Assembly: GCA_050250135.1 (NCBI GenBank)
Contig: JBFWPF010000008.1
Location: 8,059-72,058 of the forward strand
Length of the DNA: 64,000 nt
Origin: JBFWPF01 sp050250135
GTDB lineage: Bacteria; Chlamydiota; Chlamydiia; Chlamydiales; JAFEGQ01
Reading direction: 5' to 3'
The position numbers and the translations under genes were made by a program. Position 1 is the first letter of the stretch, and the number at the start of each line of letters is the position of its first letter. Under the pieces are notes generated by a model. That model did no database searches. It saw only the letters and a list, made by a program, of their open reading frames with translations, and was not told where the DNA came from. Of the stretch, positions 33,602 through 42,010 are shown piece after piece.

Positions 33602-34674
33602 ACCCGCCTCACCACCTCAATGACCCGATCCTGCTCCTCTGCACTGAGCCAAGGGTGCATCGGAAGGCTGATGACCTCTTGGCAAGCCCTCTCTGTCACC
33701 GAAAAATCTCCCTCTGCACAGCCCAAACGGGCAAAGACCGGCTGCCGGTAAAGGGGCTTTGCGTAGTAGATCCCGTAGGGAATTTGGGCCCCTGCTAGCG
33801 CCTCGGCCACCTCCTGTCGCTTAGCTGTCCGAATCGTATATTGGGCGTAGGTCGAGGTATTCCCCTTCCGGATGGGAGGGGTTGTGCAGACATCGGAGAG
33901 GGCAAGGTCGTAGCGGGCTGCCACCTGCCGCCTGGCCTCCAGCTCCCTCTCAAAGTCGGGCCATTTCGCGAGCAGGATCGCCGCCTGCAGCGTGTCGAGT
34001 CGCCCTGTCATCCCCACAAACTCATGGTGGTAGGGGCTCTTGCACCCATGGTTGCGGATCGCCCGCATCTTTTGCGCCACCTCCTGATCTCTCACAAAGA
34101 GAGCCCCCCCATCGCCGTAGCAGCCAAAGGGCTTGGCAGGGAAGAAGCTGGTGATCGCCAAATCGGTGATCGCCCCACTCTTGATCCCATTTTGCTCGGC
34201 ACCAAAGCTCTGCGCCCCATCCTCGATCACCGGTAGCCCCGCCGCTGCCTCGGTGATCCCTTTGAAATCGGCCATCTGCCCAAAAAGGCTTACCGCAATG
34301 ATCGCTTTGGTCTTCGAGGTGATCGCCTTCGCCACCTTAGAGGGGTCGAGGTTGAAGGTGTCGGGCTCGATGTCGACAAAGACCGGCGTTGCCCCTACCA
34401 GTGCTATCGCTTCAGCCGGGCTAATCCAGGTAAAGGGGGTGGTGATCACCTCATCGCCCTGTCCGATCCCCAGCGCCATCAGGGCCATCTGGAGCGCCTC
34501 GGTCCCACTCCCCACCGCAACCGCATGGGCGCCGACATAGCCCTTGAGGATCCCCTCTAGCTCTTCGACTTCGGGACCGTTAATATACTGAGCCCCATCG
34601 AGGACCCTCTGAACGGCCAGATCGATGCGGGACTTGTACTGGTGGTATTGCCTTCTAAGATCGACAAATTGCAT
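33589..34674 (-). CDS. DegT/DnrJ/EryC1-family sugar aminotransferase
   Basis: 361 residues from MQFVDLRRQYHQYK, the standard family N-terminus; an upstream start at 34782 would add 36 unconserved residues overlapping the divergent epimerase. PLP lysine is in SFFPAKPFGCYGDGGALF, and VEDGAQSFGAE holds the cofactor aspartate. It transfers an amino group to a keto-sugar nucleotide, WbpE-like. It is the first gene of an operon with the Gfo/Idh/MocA enzyme and is divergent from the epimerase at 34732. Confidence 0.9.
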   Translation of the reverse strand: MQFVDLRRQYHQYKSRIDLAVQRVLDGAQYINGPEVEELEGILKGYVGAHAVAVGSGTEALQMALMALGIGQGDEVITTPFTWISPAEAIALVGATPVFVDIEPDTFNLDPSKVAKAITSKTKAIIAVSLFGQMADFKGITEAAAGLPVIEDGAQSFGAEQNGIKSGAITDLAITSFFPAKPFGCYGDGGALFVRDQEVAQKMRAIRNHGCKSPYHHEFVGMTGRLDTLQAAILLAKWPDFERELEARRQVAARYDLALSDVCTTPPIRKGNTSTYAQYTIRTAKRQEVAEALAGAQIPYGIYYAKPLYRQPVFARLGCAEGDFSVTERACQEVISLPMHPWLSAEEQDRVIEVVRRVCDH

Positions 34675-34731
34675 GCTTTTGGGGGCCACAGGCCAAAGTG
34701 GGTATTCTAGCCCATAGGGAGATAAGTGGAT

Positions 34732-35703
34732 ATGCCAAAGAAAATCTTGGTCACCGGCGCCGCTGGCTTTATCGGTTTTCACGTTGCGAAGGCCCTAGCG
34801 GCCCGTGGAGATCACGTACTGGGTTACGACAATTTCAACCCCTACTACTCGGTCTCCTTAAAGGAGCAAAGGGCCGAGCAGCTTGCCCCCCTCGGGGTCA
34901 AGGTAATTCGGGGAGAGATCTGCGACCGGGAGGGGCTCCTCTCTGCTGCCCGCCCCTTTGCCCCCACCCATTGCCTCCACCTCGCCGCCGAGGCGGGGAT
35001 CCGCTATGGCCTCGACCACCCCAATCTCTTTGTCCACTCCAACCTCGACGGCTTTATCTCAATCCTTGAGCTCTGCCGCACCCTCAACCTCCCCCTCCTC
35101 TACGCCTCCTCCTCTTCGGTCTACGGAAACAACAAAAAAATTCCCTATGCCGTCGAAGACCCAACCGACGCCCCCTTTAGCCTCTATGGGGCGACCAAGA
35201 AGTGCAATGAGCTCCTCGCCCATGCCTACCACCAGTGCTTTGGATTCCCCTGCACCGCCCTCCGCTACTTTACCGTATATGGCCCCTGGAGCCGCCCCGA
35301 CATGGCGACCTGGCTCTTTGCCGACCGGATCCTCGCGGGGGAGCCGATCACCCTCTTCAATCACGGAAAGATGGAGCGGGACTTTACCCACATCGACGAT
35401 ATCGTCCAGGGGACCCTCCTCGCTCTCGACCATGGGGCCCCCTTTGAGGTCTTCAACCTCGGCAGCGGAACGACGATTCCCTTAGGGGGGCTGGTCGACC
35501 TTCTCGAGCACAATTTGGGGAGGGAAGCTATCCGCAAGCTCGCCCCTATGCCCGCGGGAGAGGTAGTCGCAACGTGCGCTGATAACTCAAAAGCGGAGCA
35601 GCTTCTCGGCTACCGCCCCCAGGTCGACATCGAATCGGGAATCGGGGACTTTAGCGATTGGCTCGTTGAATATCGCGAAAGGCAAAGGGCAGCTCCCGTG
35701 TGA
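34732..35703 (+). CDS. NAD-dependent nucleotide-sugar epimerase (UDP-glucuronate 4-epimerase-like)
   Basis: 323 residues. NAD-binding TGAAGFIGFHVAKAL, substrate motif HLAAEAGIRYGLDHP, SSSSVYG, and catalytic YGATKK (YxxxK) mark an extended SDR of the GalE/UDP-glucuronate epimerase branch (RYFTVYGPWSRPDMA). Start at 34732; GTG two codons earlier is possible. It diverges from the aminotransferase operon and probably serves the same surface polysaccharide. Its last 53 bases overlap the 3' end of the nnr gene on the other strand. Confidence 0.88.
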   Translation: MPKKILVTGAAGFIGFHVAKALAARGDHVLGYDNFNPYYSVSLKEQRAEQLAPLGVKVIRGEICDREGLLSAARPFAPTHCLHLAAEAGIRYGLDHPNLFVHSNLDGFISILELCRTLNLPLLYASSSSVYGNNKKIPYAVEDPTDAPFSLYGATKKCNELLAHAYHQCFGFPCTALRYFTVYGPWSRPDMATWLFADRILAGEPITLFNHGKMERDFTHIDDIVQGTLLALDHGAPFEVFNLGSGTTIPLGGLVDLLEHNLGREAIRKLAPMPAGEVVATCADNSKAEQLLGYRPQVDIESGIGDFSDWLVEYRERQRAAPV

Positions 35704-37204
35704 TATCGGAAGCGATCATCGAGTAGGAGGTGAGGCGACGGGCCGCCCCTTCCCCAGCCAGGCCATGAAGAGTACCACCCAGCAGGGCCGCCTCAAGGGG
35801 CTTGCACCCTTGTGCTAGCAGAGCCGCCAGTATCCCGGTCAGAACATCCCCTGAGCCGGCTGTGGCCATCCCGGGATCGCCAAACGGGATCACGTAGGGG
35901 ATCTCTCCCTCGGGGGAGAAGACAAAGGTCGGCCCCCCCTTTACGATCAGCACCACCCCCCGCTCCCGCGCATACTGCCCACATGCCGTGAGCCACTCGA
36001 GCTCCCCATCGAAATCCTCGGGCTTTTTGCCTAATAGCCGGCTCATCTCACCCCGGTGAGGGGTGAGGATCGTCCCCTTCGGCAGAGGGAGCCCCCTCTC
36101 GGCCAAAATCGCGAGCCCATCGGCATCCATCACACAAGGGACCTTAACCTGGGCTAACAGCTCTTGGAGGAGCGCCGCTACCCTCCCGTCGGTCCCCATC
36201 CCCGGCCCGATAAAGAGGGCTCCTGCATTGTAAAGCCGCTTTACAATGCCTTCGGCATCGACCAGAGGCTCGTGGAGAAGCTCGTGAACCGCGCCCAACT
36301 CGTGTGGGCTCTCGGCAAAGCGGTGGAAGAGGCGCATCATCCCCGCTCCACTCCTCAAAGCGGCCTCTCCTGCCAAAAGCGCCGCTCCAGGCATCCCCTC
36401 AGAGCCTGCAATCCCGACCACATAGCCGGCCTCGTACTTGTGCCGATTCCGCCTCACCTTTGGCAAAAGGAGTCCAGCGGCCTTCCGGGTCATCAGCCAG
36501 AAGTCGGCCACCCCATCCTCAACAAAGGGGGTGGGCAGGCCAAAGTCGACGAGCTGCAGCTCCCCGAGGTGATTCCACCCTTCGCCCAAAAAGCAGCCCC
36601 GCTTTGCCTGGCCGAGCGCCACCGTCACCGTTGCCTCAATGGCGTGGGTGCTCCCCTCTCCAGTATTCCCGTTGATTCCGGAGGGGATGTCGATTGCGAT
36701 GATCGGCAGCCCTGACCGATTAGCCCGCTCAGCTGCTGCGGCATAGAGCCCTTTGAGCTCTCCTCGAAACCCCGTTCCCAAGATCCCATCGAGAATAATT
36801 CCCTGGCTGAGGAGTTGGATATCGCCCTCCCCATGGCAGTCGATGACCTGTCCACCGGCCGCTTGGAAGGCCTGCCGCATCTCTTGGCAGAGGGCGCTTG
36901 CGGACTCGATGGGGGCGAGTTGGAGGGCTCGTGTCGGGTAACCTTCACCGATCAGGTGGCGGGCGGCCACGTAGGCGTCGCCTGCATTGTTCCCTTTGCC
37001 GCACAGCACTGTGGCGACCCAGGGGAGATCGTGCTCTTTGACATAGCTTTCGACGACGTGGGCGATCCCCTCGCCGGCCAGTGTCATGAAGTGGCGGTCG
37101 GAGGCGCCGCGGGTGTAGGCCTCCCTCTCGATCCGCGCCATCTCCGACGCCGAGAGGACCTTCAGCACCCCCCTGATCTGCTCACGTTCCATGACGACCA
37201 CCAT
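35651..37204 (-). CDS. nnr: Bifunctional NAD(P)H-hydrate repair enzyme (NnrE-NnrD)
   Basis: 517 residues. The N-terminal YjeF epimerase domain (about 15-220; VLCGKGNNAGDAYVAARHL, IAIDIPSGINGNTGE) and C-terminal ADP-dependent dehydratase domain (about 230-510; ILTPHRGEMSRLLG, VVLIVKGGPTFVF, GDPGMATAGSGDVLTGI) are both complete. It repairs NAD(P)H damaged by hydration. Start at 37204 or 37192; the G-run directly upstream allows either. A 25-bp palindrome (36225-36249) lies inside the coding region. The 3' end overlaps the epimerase gene by 53 bases. Confidence 0.9.
   Translation of the reverse strand: MVVVMEREQIRGVLKVLSASEMARIEREAYTRGASDRHFMTLAGEGIAHVVESYVKEHDLPWVATVLCGKGNNAGDAYVAARHLIGEGYPTRALQLAPIESASALCQEMRQAFQAAGGQVIDCHGEGDIQLLSQGIILDGILGTGFRGELKGLYAAAAERANRSGLPIIAIDIPSGINGNTGEGSTHAIEATVTVALGQAKRGCFLGEGWNHLGELQLVDFGLPTPFVEDGVADFWLMTRKAAGLLLPKVRRNRHKYEAGYVVGIAGSEGMPGAALLAGEAALRSGAGMMRLFHRFAESPHELGAVHELLHEPLVDAEGIVKRLYNAGALFIGPGMGTDGRVAALLQELLAQVKVPCVMDADGLAILAERGLPLPKGTILTPHRGEMSRLLGKKPEDFDGELEWLTACGQYARERGVVLIVKGGPTFVFSPEGEIPYVIPFGDPGMATAGSGDVLTGILAALLAQGCKPLEAALLGGTLHGLAGEGAARRLTSYSMIASDITRELPFAFRDIQRANR
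36225..36249. repeat. 25-bp palindrome inside nnr, core shared with secA leader
   Basis: GCATTGTAAAGC-C-GCTTTACAATGC is a perfect inverted repeat with one central base. The core GTAAAGC-N-GCTTTAC is repeated immediately before the secA start codon at 47894-47908. I saw no third copy. Confidence 0.7.
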
Positions 37205-37243
37205 CCCCCCCTTCTACTTCAGCGAGGCGGCAAACGCAAGCGG

Positions 37244-38242
37244 CTAAAGGTGTTCTTCCTTGATGGTCCGGCTGAGGAGGGAGCGGACCGCCTCCATCGG
37301 GTTCATCTCCTCGTAGATGATCCGGTAGACCACCTCGGTGATCGGGAGGGGAACCCCATACTTTTTCCCGAGCTGGAGGGCCGATTTGCAGGTATAGGCC
37401 CCCTCCACCACCATCCCGATCTCTTTTTGCGCCTGCGCCACCGGCAGGCCATTGGCCAGGAGACGCCCAAAGCGGTAGTTTCGGCTGAAGTTGGAGAGGC
37501 AGGTGACGCAAAGGTCTCCCATCCCCGCCAATCCGTTGAGGGTTTCGGCGCGGCACCCCTTCACCACCCCAAGTTTCCGGATCTCATGGAGGCCTCGGGT
37601 CATCAGGGCTGCCTTGGTGTTGTCCCCAAAGCCGAGGCCATCGGAGAGGCCGCAGGCGATCGCCACGATGTTTTTCATCGCCCCACCAAACTCAACGCCG
37701 TTGATGTCGCTATTGGGGTAGACCCGGAAGGTGGCCGTCGCAAAGGTATCTTGGATGAAGTGCATCACCCCTTCGTCGTAGGCCGAGCAGACAACCGAGG
37801 TGGGAAGACCTCGAATCACCTCTTCGGCGTGGCTTGGGCCGCTCAGGCACCCGATCACCTCCCGCCGCCGCTCCCCGAGCACCTCAAGGGCAACATCGGT
37901 CAGCAAAAGGCCACTGTCCTGCTCGATCCCTTTGGAGGTGAGCACAATGGGGCAGCCGTTATAGCCCATTTTGTCGAGCTGCGAAAAGACAGGGCGGATC
38001 CCTGCCGAGGTTACCCCCTCCACCACCATCTCAGCCCCTTTGAGCGCCTCTCCGATATCGGTGGTGATCCGCATCCCTTCGGTCAACCTAAAGCCGGGGA
38101 GGTTCGGGTGGTCTCCCCCGCTGGCAAGCCGCTGAGCCAGATCGGCTTCGCGGGTCCACACGACGAGTTCATTCCCTTTGGAAGCTAGCAGGACAGCGAG
38201 GCAAAAGCCCCAGGTTCCTGCGCCGAGATAACCGATTTTCAT
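37244..38242 (-). CDS. gpsA: Glycerol-3-phosphate dehydrogenase [NAD(P)+] GpsA
   Basis: 332 residues from MKIGYLGAGTWGFCLAVLL (a start two codons earlier is possible). NAD-binding GAGTWG, catalytic lysine region EFGGAMKNIVAIACGL, and GLAGMGDLCVTCLSNFSRNYRFG are diagnostic. It makes glycerol-3-phosphate for phospholipids from dihydroxyacetone phosphate. I remember gpsA beside a UDPGP-type pyrophosphorylase in Chlamydia; here an Inc-like gene lies between them. Confidence 0.94.
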   Translation of the reverse strand: MKIGYLGAGTWGFCLAVLLASKGNELVVWTREADLAQRLASGGDHPNLPGFRLTEGMRITTDIGEALKGAEMVVEGVTSAGIRPVFSQLDKMGYNGCPIVLTSKGIEQDSGLLLTDVALEVLGERRREVIGCLSGPSHAEEVIRGLPTSVVCSAYDEGVMHFIQDTFATATFRVYPNSDINGVEFGGAMKNIVAIACGLSDGLGFGDNTKAALMTRGLHEIRKLGVVKGCRAETLNGLAGMGDLCVTCLSNFSRNYRFGRLLANGLPVAQAQKEIGMVVEGAYTCKSALQLGKKYGVPLPITEVVYRIIYEEMNPMEAVRSLLSRTIKEEHL

Positions 38243-38295
38243 GCTCATAGCCGTTTGTTCCACCCACCATAACCCAATTCGCCCGAGAGCTCAAG

Positions 38296-39195
38296 CTACT
38301 CCGAGGTATAGCCACCCCGCTCCTCATCGATATGGTAGCGCCAACCGGGCATAAAGAGAGTCGTGTTCTCTTCGTCGACGTGAGACTCCTCGTCCGAGGA
38401 CTCCGAAAAGGAGAGTTGCCTCGGAACCGTTTTGAGGGGGTGATTGTCATTCATCTGCTTGACCGTATCGAGGAGACCTTGCATCTCGCGGATCTTTCTT
38501 GGGGTAATGATCAAAGCATTTTGGGGAGCCTGTTGATAAACCATCTTTCGATACTCTTCGATATCATGCAAGGCGCATTGCAACTCTGCCTCTAGCTCCT
38601 TGATCCGCTTTTGGGCCTCCTCAAGCTCAGACTCCAGCATCAACGCCTCCTTCCCCACCAGCTCAATAGCTTCCCTCGTCTCACCGGTCAATTTCACCAC
38701 GGCATCCCCTACCCTCTTCACCGTCCGTTCTAGCTCTTCCACTCTCTTGTTGGCGGTGTCTCTCTCCGTCTTTAACTCCTTCAGCGCTTCCCATTGCCAT
38801 TGACCGCCGTTTGCGGGTATGGGGCTTGGCTGAGCCGGCTTCTCTTCAGCTCTCTTTAGCGCCGCCTTCCACTGCTGCTTCACCTCCTGCAGCTCCTCTG
38901 TGACCTCTTGTAGCTCCTTCGTGACCCTCTCCAGCTCTTCTTTAAGCCGCCTCTCCTCTGTTTTGTCGGGCTCGGGCAAGGGCTCTGTTTTGAGGAGGTA
39001 GTAAAGGGCAAGGGCGCCACAGATCAGAGAGAGGGTGAGGGGGCGGGTGGCGCCGGGCAGCTCCAGCAGCCCTACCTTGAAGGGCCTCAATGCCCGCTCC
39101 CGAATGCCCCCGATCATTGAGAGAAAAGGAATGGCAATGGCAACGCCACCAAAAAAAGCCACCCTATGGAGATTATTTTTTTCTACCACTCTCAT
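38296..39195 (-). CDS. Inc-like membrane protein with coiled coil
   Basis: 299 residues from MRVVEKNNLHRVAFFGG at 39195; a start further upstream would run through the neighbouring pyrophosphorylase end. Two close hydrophobic segments (about 10-27 and 48-66) form a bilobed motif like chlamydial inclusion-membrane proteins. A long charged coiled coil (about 78-235: EELERVTKELQEVTEELQEV) and an acidic, Ser-rich tail follow. There is no Sec signal cleavage site. Inc proteins are exported by T3SS and put both termini in the host cytosol. The assignment is by topology only. It is inserted between gpsA and the pyrophosphorylase, 14 bases after the latter. Confidence 0.6.
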   Translation of the reverse strand: MRVVEKNNLHRVAFFGGVAIAIPFLSMIGGIRERALRPFKVGLLELPGATRPLTLSLICGALALYYLLKTEPLPEPDKTEERRLKEELERVTKELQEVTEELQEVKQQWKAALKRAEEKPAQPSPIPANGGQWQWEALKELKTERDTANKRVEELERTVKRVGDAVVKLTGETREAIELVGKEALMLESELEEAQKRIKELEAELQCALHDIEEYRKMVYQQAPQNALIITPRKIREMQGLLDTVKQMNDNHPLKTVPRQLSFSESSDEESHVDEENTTLFMPGWRYHIDEERGGYTSE

Positions 39196-39209
39196 AATAA
39201 ACGAAGAGG

Positions 39210-40178
39210 TTAGGCGAATAGGGTATCTTTTAGCAATTGGAGATCTTCGGCCGTCTTGAGCGGGGCAAAACAGGTCGCCTTGGGATAGACCAGGACCTCC
39301 CCGTGGTCCCAAAGGTCAAAGATAAAGGTCTCAAACTTCCAATGCCCCCTTTTGACCATATGTAGGGGGAGCTCTTTGGTCGAAACCCCTTTGGCATGGG
39401 CCATCGAGACGCAGTAGAGGCTGAGGTTAGCCAGTGCCCCCTTGGGCACCTCACCCGCCAGCTCCGAATACTCGATAACGGAGAGGCGCTCTCCCTCCTT
39501 AGCAAGAATCCCCACCGAATGGCGGCTCTCCTCGGCAAAGATCGATTTGAGGGTCAGGTCGTTCCCCATCCGGTGAGAGAAGCCAAGGAGCTCAGGGTCA
39601 AAGGGGTCGGCCAAGGGGTTGTCGATGGGGACGATGCTCAGGTACTCGACACCCTGCCTCTCCCAGCTCTCCCAAAGGCCGCAGCCACAAAACTGGCGCA
39701 TCACCTCCCCATTTCCATTCGGCCCCATGGCGATCCTCCCCTCTCGGATAAAGGGGGCCCCAGCGGGGGTTAGGAGGGGGAGCTCCCGCTGCTGAAAAAA
39801 GGAGACCTCCTTAAGACCAAAGTAGCTGTGCTCCTCAAAGAAGTGGACCGTGGCCTCGTGGTTGCCGGGAGAGGTCATGATCGCTAGGGGGCCCCGCGTC
39901 CTCTGAGCAATAAGCTCGAACAGGCTCTTATCCCCCGCTACCGCAATGGTCCCCTTGGGCCGCCCCGCCCCCAACCGGCTCCCCTCACCCCCAGCGAGGA
40001 CAATGCACCCCATTTTCCCCTCGGCGAGGAGGGTCTGACCGAGCTGGCGGTCCTCGGCCGAGCCGGCAAGGTGGTAGTCGGTCCAGGGGAGGACCTGACG
40101 GGGGGGCCTCCCCCCCACCATCCAGAGGGCCTGTTGCTTTCTAAGCTCTTCTAAATCAATGCCTTGCAAGTCATTCAT
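39210..40178 (-). CDS. UDPGP-family nucleotide-sugar pyrophosphorylase, short form
   Basis: 322 residues. Nucleotide-binding LAGGEGSRLGAGRPKGT, FFQQRELPLL, APFIREGRIAMGPNGNGEV and the C-terminal FAPLKTAEDLQ are typical of eukaryote-like UDP-GlcNAc/UDP-glucose pyrophosphorylases, which are normally about 450-500 residues. It is therefore shortened, ending soon after the conserved FxPLK lysine. Start MNDLQGIDLEELRKQQ is reasonable. It would make UDP-sugars for cell-surface polymers. It matches the gpsA neighbour expected in chlamydiae. Confidence 0.83.
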   Translation of the reverse strand: MNDLQGIDLEELRKQQALWMVGGRPPRQVLPWTDYHLAGSAEDRQLGQTLLAEGKMGCIVLAGGEGSRLGAGRPKGTIAVAGDKSLFELIAQRTRGPLAIMTSPGNHEATVHFFEEHSYFGLKEVSFFQQRELPLLTPAGAPFIREGRIAMGPNGNGEVMRQFCGCGLWESWERQGVEYLSIVPIDNPLADPFDPELLGFSHRMGNDLTLKSIFAEESRHSVGILAKEGERLSVIEYSELAGEVPKGALANLSLYCVSMAHAKGVSTKELPLHMVKRGHWKFETFIFDLWDHGEVLVYPKATCFAPLKTAEDLQLLKDTLFA

Positions 40179-40237
40179 ACTCTATCCAGCATAGAGGATG
40201 GGGGGGGAATTTGCAAGTGGAGTAAGCTGGAAGCACT

Positions 40238-40981
40238 TTGAAACTCTTCCAGCGCAATACCGGTTTTGTGAGGCACAGGCTCCCCGAGGGGTGCTGCATT
40301 GAGGTTGTGGGCGCTATTCCCCCTAAGCGGATCTTGGCTAAGGCCGATCTGGTGGTGGTGCCGACGAAGGGGATGGCCGAGGTTTTGAAGGGAGAGCTGT
40401 CGGCTCCCGTTGTGGTGATCCCCCCGGCGGTTGAGGCTAAGCGGATGGCCGAGCGGGCGGGAGAGGGGAAGCGGATCGGCTACGCTGGGCCGTGCGGCCG
40501 GGAGGAGGGGGTTGAACTGCTGATCGATGCCCTGACGAAGCTGCCCCATGTCCAACTCGAGATTGTAGGGGCCCTCCCAAAAGAGGAGAGGCGATTGCAG
40601 GCGTATGCGGCCCGGCGGGGAGTAGAGGCGCACTTCTCTGCTGCCGTTACCGAAGAGATCGACGGTTTTGTGATGCCCTCTCGCTCTATAGTAGCCAACC
40701 CATGCCAAGCTCCCCTTCCGGTGCTCCGCTACGCTAGCTGGGGGCGCCCGATGATTTTGCCTCACAGCCGAGTTATCCTTGACCTCCTCGGGAGCCCAAA
40801 AGGGGCGCTGTTTTACAAACCGGAGGATCCCGATGACCTTGCCCTCTGCATGGAGCACCTCTCCCACCTGAACCTGGTGCAGAAGTTAGGCGAGGAGACG
40901 AGGCGGTACGAGGGGCTCTTTAGCGCGGAGCGGCGGAGGAGAGCTTGGCAAGAAGCGCTGAGTAGACTTCAGAGGCAGTGA
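40238..40981 (+). CDS. Glycosyltransferase (GT-B, group 1) fragment, C-terminal part
   Basis: 247 residues beginning at a TTG; the frame is closed by a stop at 40223-40225, so it cannot extend further. The sequence starts at the inter-domain region of a group 1 glycosyltransferase (LAKADLVVVPTKGMAEVL) and contains the nucleotide-binding domain (GKRIGYAGPCGREEGVELLIDAL, DGFVMPSRSIVANPCQAPLPVLRYASWGRP cut by family breaks). Full members are about 350-400 residues with an N-terminal acceptor domain that is missing here. No strong RBS. It may be a decayed gene or a short single-domain form. Its 3' end overlaps waaF by 62 bases. Confidence 0.6.
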   Translation: MKLFQRNTGFVRHRLPEGCCIEVVGAIPPKRILAKADLVVVPTKGMAEVLKGELSAPVVVIPPAVEAKRMAERAGEGKRIGYAGPCGREEGVELLIDALTKLPHVQLEIVGALPKEERRLQAYAARRGVEAHFSAAVTEEIDGFVMPSRSIVANPCQAPLPVLRYASWGRPMILPHSRVILDLLGSPKGALFYKPEDPDDLALCMEHLSHLNLVQKLGEETRRYEGLFSAERRRRAWQEALSRLQRQ

Positions 40982-41945
40982 TCCGACTCATGCAGCGCAG
41001 GTCGATCGGGCACTCCTTGAGGTAGCAGGGGGAGCAGAAAACGTGCTTGTGGATGACCGTTGCTTCGCCGTAGGGGCCGGTCTTGAGATCACTTGTGGAG
41101 CCGAAAATCGCCACTAGAGGGCGCTTCATGGCTGCTGCGATATGCATCGGCCCACTATCATTGGTGAGGACCACATCGCAAAGGCTGATCAGCGCCACTA
41201 GTTCCCGCAGGGTTGTGCCACCCGCTAAGTTGATCACCCGATTGGGAAGGCCCGAGCAGATCTGCTTCACAAGGGGGGCTCCGCTGGAGTCGCCAAAGCA
41301 AAGGACATAGAGGTTAGGATCCTCGAGGAGGCGCTCGATCACCTCCCGAAACCGCTCGGGGAGCCAACACTTGGCCGAGCCGTAGGCCGCGCCGGGGTTG
41401 ACGCCGACGATCTTTGCGCCGGGAGGCACTCCCCGCTTAGCGAGGAGGGCGCGGGCCGCCTCGATCTCATCGGGCTGAAGGTAGAGGCGGGGTTTGGTAG
41501 CGGAAGGGGAGATCCCCAGGGGCTCCAGTAGCGCCTTGTAGGTAAGGACAAGGTGCTGCTCCTCGATCGTTTTGGGAAGGGGGAGCCCCTCGTTGAGGAA
41601 GAGCCACCGCCCGTCGGTCTTAAAACCGAGGCGCCGCTTCACCCCTCCCCGCCAAAACCACCAGGCGGAGGAGAGGGAGTTGGTCGTGAGGATACCGAGA
41701 TCGTACCGCCCCGCTCGAATGGTGCCGACCACATCGCGCCCCTCCTCCTTTTTGATCCAGCCACTCGGGCGGGAGAAGGCAAAGAGCTCATTGATGTCGG
41801 GGTCGTGCTCCAGGAGAGGGGCGAGCTTGGCGGTGCACATCGCGCAGATCTCAGCTTCGGGAAACGCCCTTCTGAGGTCGGTGAGAAGGGGGGTAGCCAT
41901 CACCAGGTCCCCAATCCAATTCGGCATCCGAACGATAATCTTCAT
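40920..41945 (-). CDS. waaF: ADP-heptose:LPS heptosyltransferase (WaaF-like, GT9)
   Basis: 341 residues from MKIIVRMPNWIGDLVMATPLLTDL cut at the family N-terminus. GT9 hallmarks are present: NWIGD N-terminus, VGVNPGAAYGSAKCWLPERF, and TNDSGPMHIAAAMKRPLVAIFGSTSD. This would add heptose to LPS inner core. Classical Chlamydiaceae lack heptose, whereas environmental chlamydiae carry heptosyltransferase-like genes; the exact acceptor is not known. Start at 41945 follows a TTGACA promoter with the ATG at the predicted transcription start; GTG at 41951 is an alternative. Confidence 0.85.
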   Translation of the reverse strand: MKIIVRMPNWIGDLVMATPLLTDLRRAFPEAEICAMCTAKLAPLLEHDPDINELFAFSRPSGWIKKEEGRDVVGTIRAGRYDLGILTTNSLSSAWWFWRGGVKRRLGFKTDGRWLFLNEGLPLPKTIEEQHLVLTYKALLEPLGISPSATKPRLYLQPDEIEAARALLAKRGVPPGAKIVGVNPGAAYGSAKCWLPERFREVIERLLEDPNLYVLCFGDSSGAPLVKQICSGLPNRVINLAGGTTLRELVALISLCDVVLTNDSGPMHIAAAMKRPLVAIFGSTSDLKTGPYGEATVIHKHVFCSPCYLKECPIDLRCMSRITASEVYSALLAKLSSAAPR

Positions 41946-41951
41946 TCCCAC

Positions 41952-42003
41952 AGTTTCTAGGGGTTGCCAGCCATTGTCAAGAAGAGAGCCTACTCCCTAG
42001 CAT
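41952..42003. promoter_or_regulatory. Back-to-back waaF / ruvC promoters with overlapping -35 boxes
   Basis: Plus strand: TTGTCA (41974-41979), 18 bases, TAGCAT (41998-42003), ruvC ATG seven bases on. Minus strand: TTGACA (41980-41975), 17 bases, GAAACT (41957-41952), waaF ATG six bases on (TAGAAA with a 15-base spacer is an alternative). The two -35 hexamers share five bases, so the promoters should exclude each other. Neither gene has a Shine-Dalgarno sequence. Confidence 0.5.
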
Positions 42004-42010
42004 AACAGGA

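Noticed and set aside
36815..38188. 457-codon plus-strand frame opposite nnr and gpsA
   Set aside because: It spans two real minus-strand genes and their gap; its His/Pro/Asp-rich translation is the mirror of their codon bias.
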